Assembly (NCBI RefSeq): GCF_003024605.1 | Contig: NZ_PYJQ01000001.1 | Span: forward strand, 837,107 to 901,106 | Reading direction: 5' to 3' | Length of the DNA stretch: 64,000 nt | DNA from: Rhizobium sp. JAB6 | GTDB taxonomy: Bacteria > Pseudomonadota > Alphaproteobacteria > Rhizobiales > Rhizobiaceae | Part shown: in pieces, positions 52,722 to 62,473 of the stretch | Layout of the letters: every line of letters starts with the position of its first letter | Position numbering within the stretch: position 1 is the first letter of the stretch | Position numbers and translations under genes: made by a program | The notes under the pieces: model-generated | What the model was told of the DNA's origin: nothing | The model's database searches: none | Seen by the model: the letters and a program-made list of their open reading frames with translations, nothing else

Positions 52722-55700
52722 ATGAAATTCAACAGGCTGAGACTTGTCGGCTTCAAATCCTTCGTTGAGCCGGCGGAATTCGTCATCGAGCGCGGCCTGA
52801 CCGGTGTTGTCGGCCCGAATGGCTGTGGCAAGTCCAATCTTGTCGAAGCGTTGCGCTGGGTCATGGGCGAGAATTCCTACAAGAACATGCGCGCCTCCGG
52901 CATGGATGACGTGATTTTCTCCGGTTCCGCCAATCGTCCGGCGCGCAACACCGCCGAAGTCGGCCTTTATCTCGATAATAGCGATCGCACCGCGCCAGCC
53001 GCCTTCAACGACAGCGACGAGATCCAGGTTACGCGCCGCATCGAGCGTGAGCAGGGCTCGATCTATCGCATCAACGGCAAGGAAGCGCGCGCCAAGGATG
53101 TGCAGTTGCTGTTCGCCGATGCCTCCACCGGCGCACGCTCGCCTTCCATGGTCGGGCAAGGGCGTATCGGCGAGCTCATTCAAGCCAAGCCCCAGGCGAG
53201 GCGCCAGCTTCTGGAAGAAGCGGCCGGCATTTCCGGCCTGCATTCGCGCCGGCATGAAGCCGAGCTGCGCCTGCGCGCCGCCGAAAGCAATCTCGAGCGG
53301 TTGGATGACGTCACATCGCAGCTCGAGAGCCAGATCGAGAGCCTGAAACGCCAGGCGCGTCAGGCCAACCGCTTCAAGATGCTCTCGGCCGATATCCGCG
53401 CCCGCGAGGCGATGCTGCTGCATATCCGCTGGGTGCAGGCCAAGGAAGCCGAGGCCGAGGCCGATAGCGCGCTCAACCAGGCAACCGTGCTGGTCGCCGA
53501 AAAGGCGCAGATCCAGATGGAGGCGGCAAAGGCACAGGGCATTGCCAGCTTCAAGCTGCCGGAACTGCGAGACGAAGAAGCGAAAGCCGCCGCCGCCCTG
53601 CAGCGTCTGCAGATCGCCCGCTCGCAGCTGGAGGAGGATGTCAACCGTATCCTGCGGCGGCGGGATGAATTGATCCGCCGTCTGGCACAGCTCGCCGAAG
53701 ATATCAGCCGCGAGCAGCGGCTTGTGGCCGACAACGCTGCTATTCTGGCAAAGCTCGATGCCGAAGAAGCCGACATCGCCGATACCCTTGCCGATTCCGG
53801 CAGACTTGCAGAGGAAACGCGCTTAGCCTTCGAAGAAGCGGCCGCCAAGCTCGCCGACAGCGAGCGGATATTTACAGTCCTGACCGCAGAGCGTGCCGAA
53901 GCCGCTGCCGCCCGCAACCAGCTGGAGCGCGCCATCCGCGATCTCGCCGACCGCAAGATGCGGCTGGAGCGCCAGGCCGATGAAGCGAACCGCGAGCTTG
54001 CCGCCATCGACGAGAAGATGGCCGATTTGCCCGACCCCAGCGAAAAGCGCGAAATGGTCGAGGCGGCGGAGAATGTCGTTGCCGATGCGGAAGGCGAGAC
54101 CCAGCGCGTCGAAGCCGTTCTCGCCAAGGCGCGCGAAATCGAGGCGCTGTCCCGCGGGCCGGTCGAGCAGGCGCGGGCGCGTCTGAATGCGCTGGAAACC
54201 GAGGCGCGGACCATTTCGAAGATGCTGGCGGCGGGCGATACGTCCGGTGCCTTTTCGCCCGTGGCCGAAGAGCTGCGCGTCGACCGCGGCTTCGAGACCG
54301 CACTTGGCGCAGCCCTCGGAGATGATCTGGAATCCTCGCTCGATTCTAGCGCGCCGGTCTACTGGTCCGGCAACGGCAGTGGTGCCGACGATCCGGCTCT
54401 GCCGGCAGGCGCGGCCCCCTTGATCACCCATGTCGGTGCGCCGGCGGCACTGACGCGGCGCCTGCGCCAGATCGGCATCGTTTCGGCGGAAGACGCCCTG
54501 CGGCTGATGCCGGAGCTGAAGCCGGGGCAGCGGTTGGTGACCAAAGACGGCGCCGTGTTCCGCTGGGATGGGCATGTCACCGGCGCTGATGCCCCGAGTG
54601 CGGCTGCCCTGCGGCTCGCTCAGAAGAACCGTCTTTCCGAGCTGGAGACCGAAGCCGAGCTGGCGCGCGATGTGCTTGCCGAGGCCGAAGAGCGCCTGTC
54701 GACAGCCTCCGATGCGATCCGGGCCGAAGAGGGGCATCTTGCGACCGCCCGCGACGCCAGCCGGCTTGCTGCGCGGCGTCTGGCCGAGGCACGGGAAGCG
54801 CTCGCTGCAGCGGAGCGCGCTTCCGGCGATCTCATCCGCCGCCGCGACGTCATCGTCGAGGCCGTCAGCCGGCTGCAGGAGCAGCTGGAAGATGTGGCCA
54901 TGCAGGATGAAAATGCCCGCATCGAACTGGAAGATGCGCCGAATCTCGACGCTATCGATCTGAAGCTGCGCGACCAGCAGGCCGAAGTCGCCACGGATCG
55001 CGGCATCCTGGCCGAAGCCCGAGCCCGCCATGAGGGTCTGAACCGCGAAAACGAAGCGCGCCAGCGCCGTCTTCTGGCGATCCGGCAGGAGAGAGATACC
55101 TGGCGCCAGCGCGCTGCCAGTGCCGAGGAGCATATTCAGACGCTGCGCGACCGTGAAGAGGAAGCGCGCGAGGAGGCGGCCGAGCTCGATTTGGCGCCGG
55201 ATGAATTCGACGACAAGCGCCGCGCCTTGATGAACGAGCTGCAGAAGGCCGAGGAGGCCCGGCGCCATGCCGCTGACCGCCTTGCCGAAGCGGAGGTCAT
55301 TCAGCGCGAGGCAGATCGTCATGCGGCGACTGCGCTTTCCGAACTGGCGGAAAGTCGCGAGAAGCGCGGCCGTGTCGAGGAGCGGCTGGTTTCCGCCCGC
55401 GAGCGCCGGCAGGAGAGCGAGTTGCGCATCCGCCAGTCTCTCAATGTCGAACCACATGAGGCCATGCGCCTGACCGGTCTTGCGCCACCGCAAAGCGTGC
55501 CTGATCTCCGCGAAGTCGAGCGTGAGCTGGAGCGGCTGAAGATCGAGCGCGAGCGTCTCGGTGCCGTCAACCTGCGTGCCGAGGAAGAGAGCAAGGAGCT
55601 GACGGAGCGGCTGCAGGCGCTGATCAAGGAACGCGATGACGTCATTGATGCCATTCGGAAGCTGCGTGGTGCGATCCAGAGCCTCAATCGCGAGGGCCGT

Positions 55701-56183
55701 GAGCGTTTGATCGCTGCCTTCGACATCGTCAATGCCCAGTTCCAACGGCTGTTCACCCATCTTTTCGGCGGCGGCACTGCGGAGCTGCAGCTGATCGAGT
55801 CGGATGACCCGCTGGAGGCAGGCCTCGAAATCCTCGCACGACCGCCGGGCAAGAAGCCGCAGACCATGACGCTCTTGTCGGGCGGCGAGCAGGCGCTGAC
55901 GGCCATGGCGCTGATCTTTGCGGTGTTTCTCACCAATCCCGCGCCGATCTGCGTTCTGGACGAAGTGGATGCACCGCTCGACGACCATAATGTCGAGCGC
56001 TACTGCAATCTCATGGACGAAATGGCGGCCTCCACCGAAACCCGCTTCGTGGTCATCACCCATAATCCGATCACCATGGCCCGCATGAACCGGCTCTTCG
56101 GCGTGACCATGGCGGAGCAGGGCGTCTCTCAGCTCGTATCCGTTGATCTGCAGACCGCCGAGCGGCTGCGCGAAATCGCTTGA
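52722..56183 (+). CDS. smc: Chromosome segregation ATPase SMC
   Basis: SMC condenses and aligns the chromosome with ScpAB and ParB. The 1153-residue protein has the head motif Walker A GPNGCGKSN (31-39). Two long coiled-coil arms flank a hinge (about 510-650), and the C-terminal head has the signature LLSGGEQALTAMALIFAVF and Walker B ICVLDEVDAPLDD. ATG 52722 fits the family start (MKFNRLRLVGFKSF). The ribosome site lies inside a dispersed repeat, which is unusual for an essential-type gene. Confidence 0.96.
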   Translation: MKFNRLRLVGFKSFVEPAEFVIERGLTGVVGPNGCGKSNLVEALRWVMGENSYKNMRASGMDDVIFSGSANRPARNTAEVGLYLDNSDRTAPAAFNDSDEIQVTRRIEREQGSIYRINGKEARAKDVQLLFADASTGARSPSMVGQGRIGELIQAKPQARRQLLEEAAGISGLHSRRHEAELRLRAAESNLERLDDVTSQLESQIESLKRQARQANRFKMLSADIRAREAMLLHIRWVQAKEAEAEADSALNQATVLVAEKAQIQMEAAKAQGIASFKLPELRDEEAKAAAALQRLQIARSQLEEDVNRILRRRDELIRRLAQLAEDISREQRLVADNAAILAKLDAEEADIADTLADSGRLAEETRLAFEEAAAKLADSERIFTVLTAERAEAAAARNQLERAIRDLADRKMRLERQADEANRELAAIDEKMADLPDPSEKREMVEAAENVVADAEGETQRVEAVLAKAREIEALSRGPVEQARARLNALETEARTISKMLAAGDTSGAFSPVAEELRVDRGFETALGAALGDDLESSLDSSAPVYWSGNGSGADDPALPAGAAPLITHVGAPAALTRRLRQIGIVSAEDALRLMPELKPGQRLVTKDGAVFRWDGHVTGADAPSAAALRLAQKNRLSELETEAELARDVLAEAEERLSTASDAIRAEEGHLATARDASRLAARRLAEAREALAAAERASGDLIRRRDVIVEAVSRLQEQLEDVAMQDENARIELEDAPNLDAIDLKLRDQQAEVATDRGILAEARARHEGLNRENEARQRRLLAIRQERDTWRQRAASAEEHIQTLRDREEEAREEAAELDLAPDEFDDKRRALMNELQKAEEARRHAADRLAEAEVIQREADRHAATALSELAESREKRGRVEERLVSARERRQESELRIRQSLNVEPHEAMRLTGLAPPQSVPDLREVERELERLKIERERLGAVNLRAEEESKELTERLQALIKERDDVIDAIRKLRGAIQSLNREGRERLIAAFDIVNAQFQRLFTHLFGGGTAELQLIESDDPLEAGLEILARPPGKKPQTMTLLSGGEQALTAMALIFAVFLTNPAPICVLDEVDAPLDDHNVERYCNLMDEMAASTETRFVVITHNPITMARMNRLFGVTMAEQGVSQLVSVDLQTAERLREIA

Positions 56184-56322
56184 GCGCTGCTCCACGTCTG
56201 GATTGAGAAAACTGTTCCCGGTCCGACAAGAAATTGCCGGGTCGGCTGCCGCATGTCGTGAAAGCGTGCTAGTTTCGTTTTTCGATCAACAACATGGGCG
56301 CTGATCCGCCCGGAAGGGAAGT

Positions 56323-57648
56323 ATGTCTGACTCGACTGGCGGTATTTTCGATATCCTCGGAATACTTGCCGTATTGCTGCTCGTCGCCGCCAACGGCTTT
56401 TTCGTTGCGGCGGAGTTCTCTCTGGTTTCCGTTCGCCGCAGCCGCGTAACCGAGCTCGTTGCCGAAGGGCGAATGAACGCCAAGGCGCTGCAGAAGGCGG
56501 TCGATAATCTCGATGCCAACCTTGCAGCGACACAGCTTGGCATCACCATTTCGTCGCTGGCGCTTGGCTGGGTCGGTGAACCCGCTCTTGCTCATCTGCT
56601 CGAGCCGCTGCTCGATTTTCTGCCTGGAACATGGGCTGCGGCCGGATCGCATGCGATCGCCGTCGCCATTTCCTTCATCATCATCACCGCGCTTCATATC
56701 GTTCTTGGCGAGCTTGCGCCGAAGAGCCTGGCCTTGCAACGCAGCGAAGGCACGGCGCTTGGCGTCGTGCGCCCGCTCGGGCTGTTCCTCTTCCTGCTGC
56801 GCCCGGCAATTACCGTGCTGAACGGCCTTGGCAATCTCGTGCTGCGCCTCTTCGGCCTGCGCCCCGGCGCGGGCGAGGGCTCCCTGCATTCGCCGGCCGA
56901 GATCAAGCTCCTGATCGCCGAAAGCCAGGAGGCTGGCCTGTTGGAACAGGCGCAGCAGGATCTCGTCGAGCGCGTCTTCAATATCGGCGACCGCGATGTC
57001 TCCGATATCATGACGCCGCGGCTGGAGGTCGAATGGATCGATGCCCAGGACCCGCCGGAGGAAATGCAGAAAACCATTCGCGAAAGCCGCTTCGAGCAGC
57101 TTCTTGTCGGCCGCGGCTCCATCGATGAGCCGATCGGCATGATTCTGAAGAAGGATCTGCTCGACCAGCTTCTGAACGGCGAACCGCTGAACCCCATGGC
57201 CGTCATCCGCCAGCCGCTGGTCGTTCATGAGTCCACGGCCGTCTTCAAGGTGCTTGAAAACTTCAAGCGCGCGCCAGTCCGCCTCGCCATGGTTATCGAC
57301 GAATATGGCAGTCTGGAAGGCATCGTCACCCAGACGGACCTCTTGGAAGCGATCGCCGGCGATCTCCCCGATATCGAAAACGACACGCCCGATGTCGTCG
57401 AGCGGCCCGACGGATCCTTGCTGATGGAAGGTATGATGCCCGTCTATGATGCCTTCGCGCGGCTAGGGCTTCGTTTCAGCGAGGAGGAGGTCAATTTCCA
57501 TACTCTCGCGGGCTTTGCGCTCTACCAGCTCGGCCATCTGCCCGAGGTAGGCGAAAGCTTCTCATTTGGCGACTGGCATTTCGAGATCGTCGATCTCGAC
57601 GGCATGCGCATCGACAAGATTCTGGCTCAACGCGGGCCGCAAGCTTAG
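56323..57648 (+). CDS. HlyC/CorC family (CNNM-type) transporter with CBS domains
   Basis: The N-terminal DUF21 (CNNM) membrane domain has three helices (ILGILAVLLLVAANGFFVAAEFSLVS...). A pair of CBS domains (DIMTPRLEVEWIDAQD and VIRQPLVVHESTAVFKVLENFKR) and a CorC/HlyC domain close the protein. Members bind Mg-ATP and are linked to magnesium or cobalt efflux and, in Salmonella, to CorC. The 441-residue length is normal. Strong ribosome site GGAAGGGAAG precedes ATG 56323. Confidence 0.9.
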   Translation: MSDSTGGIFDILGILAVLLLVAANGFFVAAEFSLVSVRRSRVTELVAEGRMNAKALQKAVDNLDANLAATQLGITISSLALGWVGEPALAHLLEPLLDFLPGTWAAAGSHAIAVAISFIIITALHIVLGELAPKSLALQRSEGTALGVVRPLGLFLFLLRPAITVLNGLGNLVLRLFGLRPGAGEGSLHSPAEIKLLIAESQEAGLLEQAQQDLVERVFNIGDRDVSDIMTPRLEVEWIDAQDPPEEMQKTIRESRFEQLLVGRGSIDEPIGMILKKDLLDQLLNGEPLNPMAVIRQPLVVHESTAVFKVLENFKRAPVRLAMVIDEYGSLEGIVTQTDLLEAIAGDLPDIENDTPDVVERPDGSLLMEGMMPVYDAFARLGLRFSEEEVNFHTLAGFALYQLGHLPEVGESFSFGDWHFEIVDLDGMRIDKILAQRGPQA

Positions 57649-57677
57649 CGGCAGCAGTTGACATCAATGACTCGCGG

Positions 57678-57710
57678 CCTCTGGTTTCGATCAATCGATT
57701 GAAACAGAGG
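57678..57710. repeat. Inverted repeat between the CorC-like gene and ppdK
   Basis: CCTCTGGTTTC and GAAACAGAGG pair except for one unpaired G, around a 12-base loop (GATCAATCGATT). No long T-run follows. It might be an attenuated terminator of the upstream gene or an operator for ppdK. Confidence 0.55.
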
Positions 57711-57813
57711 CGGCGGGTCATATTAATTGTGCGGCGCAACATTTTGCCGTAATTGTCGATTTTCATTTGTGCCTCAATGAATTAAGTTCAACCGGAGGAG
57801 TTGGGCGGAGACG

Positions 57814-60480
57814 ATGACGGATTGGGTCTATACATTCGGCGACGGCAAGGCCGAGGGAGGCGCTGGAGATTTTGAGCGGCTCGGCGGCAAGGGCGCTAAT
57901 CTTGCGGAAATGTGCAATCTCGGCCTGCCGGTCCCCCCGGGCCTGACGATCGTCAGCGACGTCTGCACCTTCTACTACAAGAACGGCCGCAAGATTCCCG
58001 AAGAGCTGAAGCCGCAGGTCATGCGGGGGTTGCAGCGGATGGAGGCTATTACCGGACGCAAGTTCGGCGATACCGAGCGGCCGCTGCTGGTTTCCGTGCG
58101 TTCCGGCGGCCGCGCTTCCATGCCGGGCATGATGGACACTGTCCTCAATCTCGGGCTCAATGATGCCACCGTGCAGGCGCTCGGCCATGACGCCCGGGAC
58201 GCACGGTTTGCCTGGGACAGCTACCGCCGCTTCATCCAGATGTATGCCGATGTCGTCATGGGTCTCGACAACGAGGTCTTCGAAGAGATTCTGGAGGATG
58301 AAAAGGCGCGGTTCGGCCATGAGTTCGATACCGATCTCACCGCCGTCGAATGGCAGCACGTCGTATCGATCTACAAGGCCGTCATCGAGGAAGAACTGGG
58401 CGAGGCCTTTCCGCAGGAGCCGGAGGTTCAGCTCTGGGGGGCAGTCGGTGCGGTCTTTGCGAGCTGGATGAATGCACGCGCCGTCACCTACCGCCAATTG
58501 CACAATATTCCCGAGGCATGGGGAACCGCCGTCAACATTCAGGCGATGGTGTTCGGCAATCTCGGCAACTCGTCGGCAACCGGCGTTGCCTTCACGCGCA
58601 ATCCATCGACGGGGGAGAAGGAGCTTTACGGCGAATTCCTCGTCAATGCGCAAGGGGAGGATGTCGTTGCCGGCATCCGCACGCCGCAAAGCATCACGGA
58701 AGTCGCCCGCATAGCCTCCGGCTATGACAAGCCGTCGATGGAAAAGCTGATGCCGGAAGCATTTGCCGAGTTCCGGAAAATCTGCGCGCAGCTGGAAGCG
58801 CATTACCGCGACGTACAGGATCTGGAATTCACCATCGAGCGCGGCAAGCTCTGGATGCTGCAGACCCGCAACGCCAAACGCACCACCAAGGCGGCGATGA
58901 AGATCGCCGTCGACATGGTCGACGAAGGGCTGATCACCGAGGACGAGGCAGTTTCGCGCATCGATCCGACGACCCTGGATCAGCTCCTGCATCCGACGAT
59001 CGACCCGCGGGTCCGCCGCGAGGTCATCGGCTCCGGTCTTCCCGCGTCGCCGGGTGCGGCAACAGGCGAAATCGTCTTCACCGCCGAAGAGGCGATCATT
59101 GCCGAGGAGGAAGGCCGCAAAGCCATTCTCGTGCGCATCGAGACGAGCCCCGAAGATATTCACGGCATGCATGCCGCCGAGGCGATCCTGACCACCCGCG
59201 GCGGCATGACCAGCCATGCGGCCGTGGTTGCCCGCGGTATGGGCATTCCCTGCGTCGTCGGCGCCGGAACCATGCGCATCGACCTGCGCAACGAAAAGCT
59301 GATCGGCATCGGCATCATCTTGAAGAAGGGCGATATCGTCACGATAGACGGCTCCACCGGCCAGGTGCTGAAGGGGGAAGTGCCGATGATCCAGCCGGAG
59401 CTTTCGGGCGATTTCGGCCGCATCATGGCCTGGGCCGACCGCTCACGCCGCATGACGGTGCGCACCAATGCCGACACGCCTGCCGATGCGCGCGCCGCCC
59501 GCTCCTTCGGCGCCGAGGGCATCGGCCTTTGCCGCACCGAGCATATGTTCTTCGAAGGCGACCGTATCCATGTGATGCGCGAGATGATCCTTGCGGAGGA
59601 CGAAGCGGGGCGCCGGGCCGCCCTTGCCAAGCTCATGCCGATGCAGCGGCTCGATTTCACCGGGCTGTTCACCATTATGCATGGTCTGCCGGTGACGATC
59701 CGTCTGCTCGATCCTCCGCTGCACGAATTCCTGCCGAAGACGGATGAGGAGATCGCCGAAGTGGCCGGGATCATGGGCATGGAGCCGGCCGCCCTGCGCC
59801 AGCGGGTGGATGCGCTGCACGAGTTCAACCCCATGCTCGGCCATCGCGGCTGTCGCCTGGCGATTTCCTATCCGGAGATCGTCGAGATGCAGGCCCGCGC
59901 GATCTTCGAGGCAGCGGTTCTGGCCGCGCGCGAAACAGGAGCGGCGGTCGTGCCGGAAATCATGGTGCCGCTGGTTGGTCTGCGCTCGGAACTTGATTAC
60001 GTCAAGGCCCGCATCGACGAGGTGGCGCGCGCCGTCATGACCGAAGCGAAGATGAAGATCGACTATCTCGTCGGCACGATGATCGAGCTGCCACGTGCGG
60101 CCTTGCGCGCCCACATCATTGCTGAAGCGGCTGAATTCTTCTCCTTCGGCACGAACGACCTGACGCAGACCACCTTCGGCATGTCGCGCGATGACGCCGC
60201 CGCCTTCATTCCGACCTACCAGCGCAAGGGCATCATCGAGCACGATCCTTTTATATCGCTCGATTTCGACGGGGTCGGCGAACTTATCCGCATTGCTTCC
60301 GAACGCGGCCGCCGCACGCGCAACGACATGAAGCTCGGCATCTGCGGCGAGCATGGCGGCGATCCCGCCTCGATCCATTTCTGCGAGGAGATCGGGCTGG
60401 ACTACGTGTCCTGCTCTCCCTTCCGCGTACCGATTGCGCGGCTTGCCGCGGCCCAAGCGGCGATTAGGGGACGAGCCTGA
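57814..60480 (+). CDS. ppdK: Pyruvate, phosphate dikinase
   Basis: PPDK interconverts pyruvate, ATP and phosphate with PEP, AMP and pyrophosphate. The 888-residue protein starts with the nucleotide-binding domain (FGDGKAEGGAGDFERLGGKGANLAEM). The phosphohistidine lies in TTRGGMTSHAAVVARGMGIPCVVGAG. The PEP-binding C-terminal barrel includes GTNDLTQTTFGMSRDDA and CGEHGGDPASIHF. ATG 57814 follows GGCGGAGACG. In rhizobia it is gluconeogenic or supports C4 growth. Confidence 0.96.
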   Translation: MTDWVYTFGDGKAEGGAGDFERLGGKGANLAEMCNLGLPVPPGLTIVSDVCTFYYKNGRKIPEELKPQVMRGLQRMEAITGRKFGDTERPLLVSVRSGGRASMPGMMDTVLNLGLNDATVQALGHDARDARFAWDSYRRFIQMYADVVMGLDNEVFEEILEDEKARFGHEFDTDLTAVEWQHVVSIYKAVIEEELGEAFPQEPEVQLWGAVGAVFASWMNARAVTYRQLHNIPEAWGTAVNIQAMVFGNLGNSSATGVAFTRNPSTGEKELYGEFLVNAQGEDVVAGIRTPQSITEVARIASGYDKPSMEKLMPEAFAEFRKICAQLEAHYRDVQDLEFTIERGKLWMLQTRNAKRTTKAAMKIAVDMVDEGLITEDEAVSRIDPTTLDQLLHPTIDPRVRREVIGSGLPASPGAATGEIVFTAEEAIIAEEEGRKAILVRIETSPEDIHGMHAAEAILTTRGGMTSHAAVVARGMGIPCVVGAGTMRIDLRNEKLIGIGIILKKGDIVTIDGSTGQVLKGEVPMIQPELSGDFGRIMAWADRSRRMTVRTNADTPADARAARSFGAEGIGLCRTEHMFFEGDRIHVMREMILAEDEAGRRAALAKLMPMQRLDFTGLFTIMHGLPVTIRLLDPPLHEFLPKTDEEIAEVAGIMGMEPAALRQRVDALHEFNPMLGHRGCRLAISYPEIVEMQARAIFEAAVLAARETGAAVVPEIMVPLVGLRSELDYVKARIDEVARAVMTEAKMKIDYLVGTMIELPRAALRAHIIAEAAEFFSFGTNDLTQTTFGMSRDDAAAFIPTYQRKGIIEHDPFISLDFDGVGELIRIASERGRRTRNDMKLGICGEHGGDPASIHFCEEIGLDYVSCSPFRVPIARLAAAQAAIRGRA

Positions 60481-60504
60481 TTTTCTAAAGCTGAAATATC
60501 CCGG

Positions 60505-60786
60505 TCAGTGTCGCCAGTAGCCGCGATGATGGTAATATCCGGGGCCGCCGACGACGATGGTCGGACCCCAGAAGAAATCGTCATTGCTTTCCATGAAAGC
60601 CCGCTGGTCCGCGCGGCGGCTAAGATCCTGATTCATCAGGCAATTGGCGAAATTCTGTGTGCCTGGCTTGAAGCCATAGCCGCTGCATCTGGATTCGTCG
60701 GCCGCCCTGATTTCCTCGGCCGTCTGGCAGGAGGAGAGCGCAAGCATGACGGCGAGAAGAGATAGTGCGGAAGCTGCGATACGCAT
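60505..60786 (-). CDS. Small lipoprotein of unknown function
   Basis: This 93-residue protein has a lipoprotein signal with lipobox LALSSC (Cys20). Two further cysteines lie in the mature part (RCSGYGF and NCLMNQDLSRR), and the C-terminus is rich in Gly, Tyr and His (VVGGPGYYHHRGYWRH). The pattern recurs among rhizobial envelope proteins but I do not know its function. It lies tail to tail with ppdK. Confidence 0.75.
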   Translation of the reverse strand: MRIAASALSLLAVMLALSSCQTAEEIRAADESRCSGYGFKPGTQNFANCLMNQDLSRRADQRAFMESNDDFFWGPTIVVGGPGYYHHRGYWRH

Positions 60787-60878
60787 GACGTGTTATCCCG
60801 AATGCGGATTTTACAGGCACAAACTATAGCCCCGCGCGTGGAGGCGCGAAAGGCGTATTACCGCCGCGGACCGATCGC

Positions 60879-61322
60879 TCAGGCGGCTCCCTTCGGTCTC
60901 GCCGGCATCCGCTGCAAGAGGTCGACGAAGGCATCGGCGAAACGCAAAAGGTGCTCGGTCTCCTCACCGGGTTGCAGCACGCGGATTTCCGCGCCGTCTT
61001 CGTCAAGCGCGGCAAAGAGGGTGCGCATCCTCGTATCCCCTTCCGGAATTCGCAGCACCGCCAGCCTGCGGCAATCGGATATCAGCCCCTCAGCCGGCAG
61101 ATCGAAGAGGAAATCGCCGCGCACGGCTGCAGCGGCCTTGCGAACGGCTTCGCAAAAGCCGGCGTCGCCACCGGAAAAACCCTCGAGCGAAAGCTCCAGT
61201 TCGAGCAGCTCCAGCGGCAGGAACGGATCGGCCGTGTCGGCTCCGGCGATCGCCGCTCCCGGCACGGATTTGGGGGCGACGTCTTGAGAAAGCATCGGTT
61301 CCATCTCATCAAGTCCTTTCAC
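60879..61322 (-). CDS. Hypothetical protein (147 residues)
   Basis: I recognise no family. The sequence is acidic in its N-terminal half (LPLELLELELSLEGFSGGD). It then has a mixed alpha/beta part with VRGDFLFDLPAEGLISDCRRLAVLRIPEGDTRMRTLF and ends EHLLRFADAFVDLLQRMP. No signal peptide or membrane helix is seen. Met1, Met7 or Met10 could be the start. It is divergent from the DUF1499 gene. Confidence 0.6.
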   Translation of the reverse strand: MKGLDEMEPMLSQDVAPKSVPGAAIAGADTADPFLPLELLELELSLEGFSGGDAGFCEAVRKAAAAVRGDFLFDLPAEGLISDCRRLAVLRIPEGDTRMRTLFAALDEDGAEIRVLQPGEETEHLLRFADAFVDLLQRMPARPKGAA

Positions 61323-61400
61323 AGCCTCGATAAAACGCTAAAGAATGGCCTTTTTTAGGAATTTAAGCAAGCGCTCACATTTTTGGTCTAGGCGTTACTG

Positions 61401-61419
61401 GTTTGAGCTTGGATCAAAC
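61401..61419. promoter_or_regulatory. Candidate operator: GTTTGA-N7-TCAAAC
   Basis: A perfect six-base inverted repeat (GTTTGA and TCAAAC) lies in the A/T-rich divergent gap between the hypothetical gene and the DUF1499 gene. I know of no regulator to match it. Confidence 0.35.
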
Positions 61420-61536
61420 ATTAGGCGCCGATGCCGTGACATTCGATTTATTTTCGCCGTTTCCTGATCTAAACATAAGTTGCTTTCCGGGATTCGGTGC
61501 ATCCGGCTTCCGATCCGACGCGCCGACGAGCCATTG

Positions 61537-62469
61537 ATGACCATTCGTTTCGACCGTCCTGTTTCACATGCCGCCCGTGCCGCGCGTTTGATCGCTTCGT
61601 TTGCATTGGTGCTTTGCGGCGTGACGCTGATCGGCCACCGTTTCGCGCCGCTGGAAACGCCTTATTTCGTGCTGCTGCTTCTGATTTCTGCCGGCTGCGC
61701 GCTTCTGGCGGTGCTGCTGGCGCTGGTCGGCCTTGCCCAACTCTGGCAGAGCGCTGCCATCGGCGGCGTCTCCGCCGTCAAGGCGCTCGTCTACGCCGCT
61801 CTGCCGCTCGCGATTTTCGGCTTGGGCGCCGAGCGTTATTGGACGCGGCCGCATATCCACGAGATTTCGACCGACCTCAACGACCCGCTGGAATGGCTGG
61901 CGACGCCGGATGCGCGGCAGCTGTGGCTGCCGCCGCGCCATCTGATGACGCCGCAGGAACGCGAAGCGCAGTTCGATGCCTATCCCGCCTTGATCAGCCG
62001 GCGCTACGAAGGTGCGTCCGACCGCGTGCTGGAGGCGGTGCGCAAGGTCGCGCATGATCGCCACATCACCATCGTCAAGGCCGAGGGCGCCGATGTCACG
62101 GATCCGAACGGCAACGTAACGCCGAAACGCCGCACGCGCTCGCAGACCGTCAATCCGGCGCAGGACGGCAGCGCCGCCGGCGATCTGCCCGCCATCGTTC
62201 CCGTACCGACCCCACGTCCCTTCCGCGATGGAGTGGCGGAACTCATCCGCCAGAATACCGACGTTATTCTGCAGGGGGAGACACGAACCCGCATCTTCGG
62301 CCTGCCATGCGATATATTGATCCGCATTCGCGAGGAGGCGGAAACCACCCTTGTCGATATCCGCGTCGCCTCTCGCTATGGCCAGGACGATCTCGGCGTC
62401 AGCGCCGATCTGGCCGATGACTATCTGAAGGCGTTGGATGCGGAACTGCTCGGCATTGCCGGAAGCTGA
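61537..62469 (+). CDS. DUF1499 family membrane protein
   Basis: Three hydrophobic helices lie in the first 105 residues (LIASFALVLCGVTLIGHRFAPL, YFVLLLLISAGCALLAVLLALVGLA, ALVYAALPLAIFGLGAERYW). A soluble part follows, with ISTDLNDPLEW, a Pro/Arg-rich linker and a C-terminal strand-rich DUF1499 domain (RTRIFGLPCDILIRIREEAETTLVDIRVASRYGQDDLGVSADL). Function is unknown. ATG 61537 is chosen because it gives a normal membrane start. Confidence 0.8.
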   Translation: MTIRFDRPVSHAARAARLIASFALVLCGVTLIGHRFAPLETPYFVLLLLISAGCALLAVLLALVGLAQLWQSAAIGGVSAVKALVYAALPLAIFGLGAERYWTRPHIHEISTDLNDPLEWLATPDARQLWLPPRHLMTPQEREAQFDAYPALISRRYEGASDRVLEAVRKVAHDRHITIVKAEGADVTDPNGNVTPKRRTRSQTVNPAQDGSAAGDLPAIVPVPTPRPFRDGVAELIRQNTDVILQGETRTRIFGLPCDILIRIREEAETTLVDIRVASRYGQDDLGVSADLADDYLKALDAELLGIAGS

Positions 62470-62473
62470 GGGC

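Noticed and set aside
53823..56195. A 790-codon open frame antisense to smc
   Set aside because: It mirrors the smc coding frame in G/C-rich DNA and has no recognisable domain. Similar long antisense frames lie opposite ctaD (14019-15830) and the D,D-carboxypeptidase gene (8936-10627).
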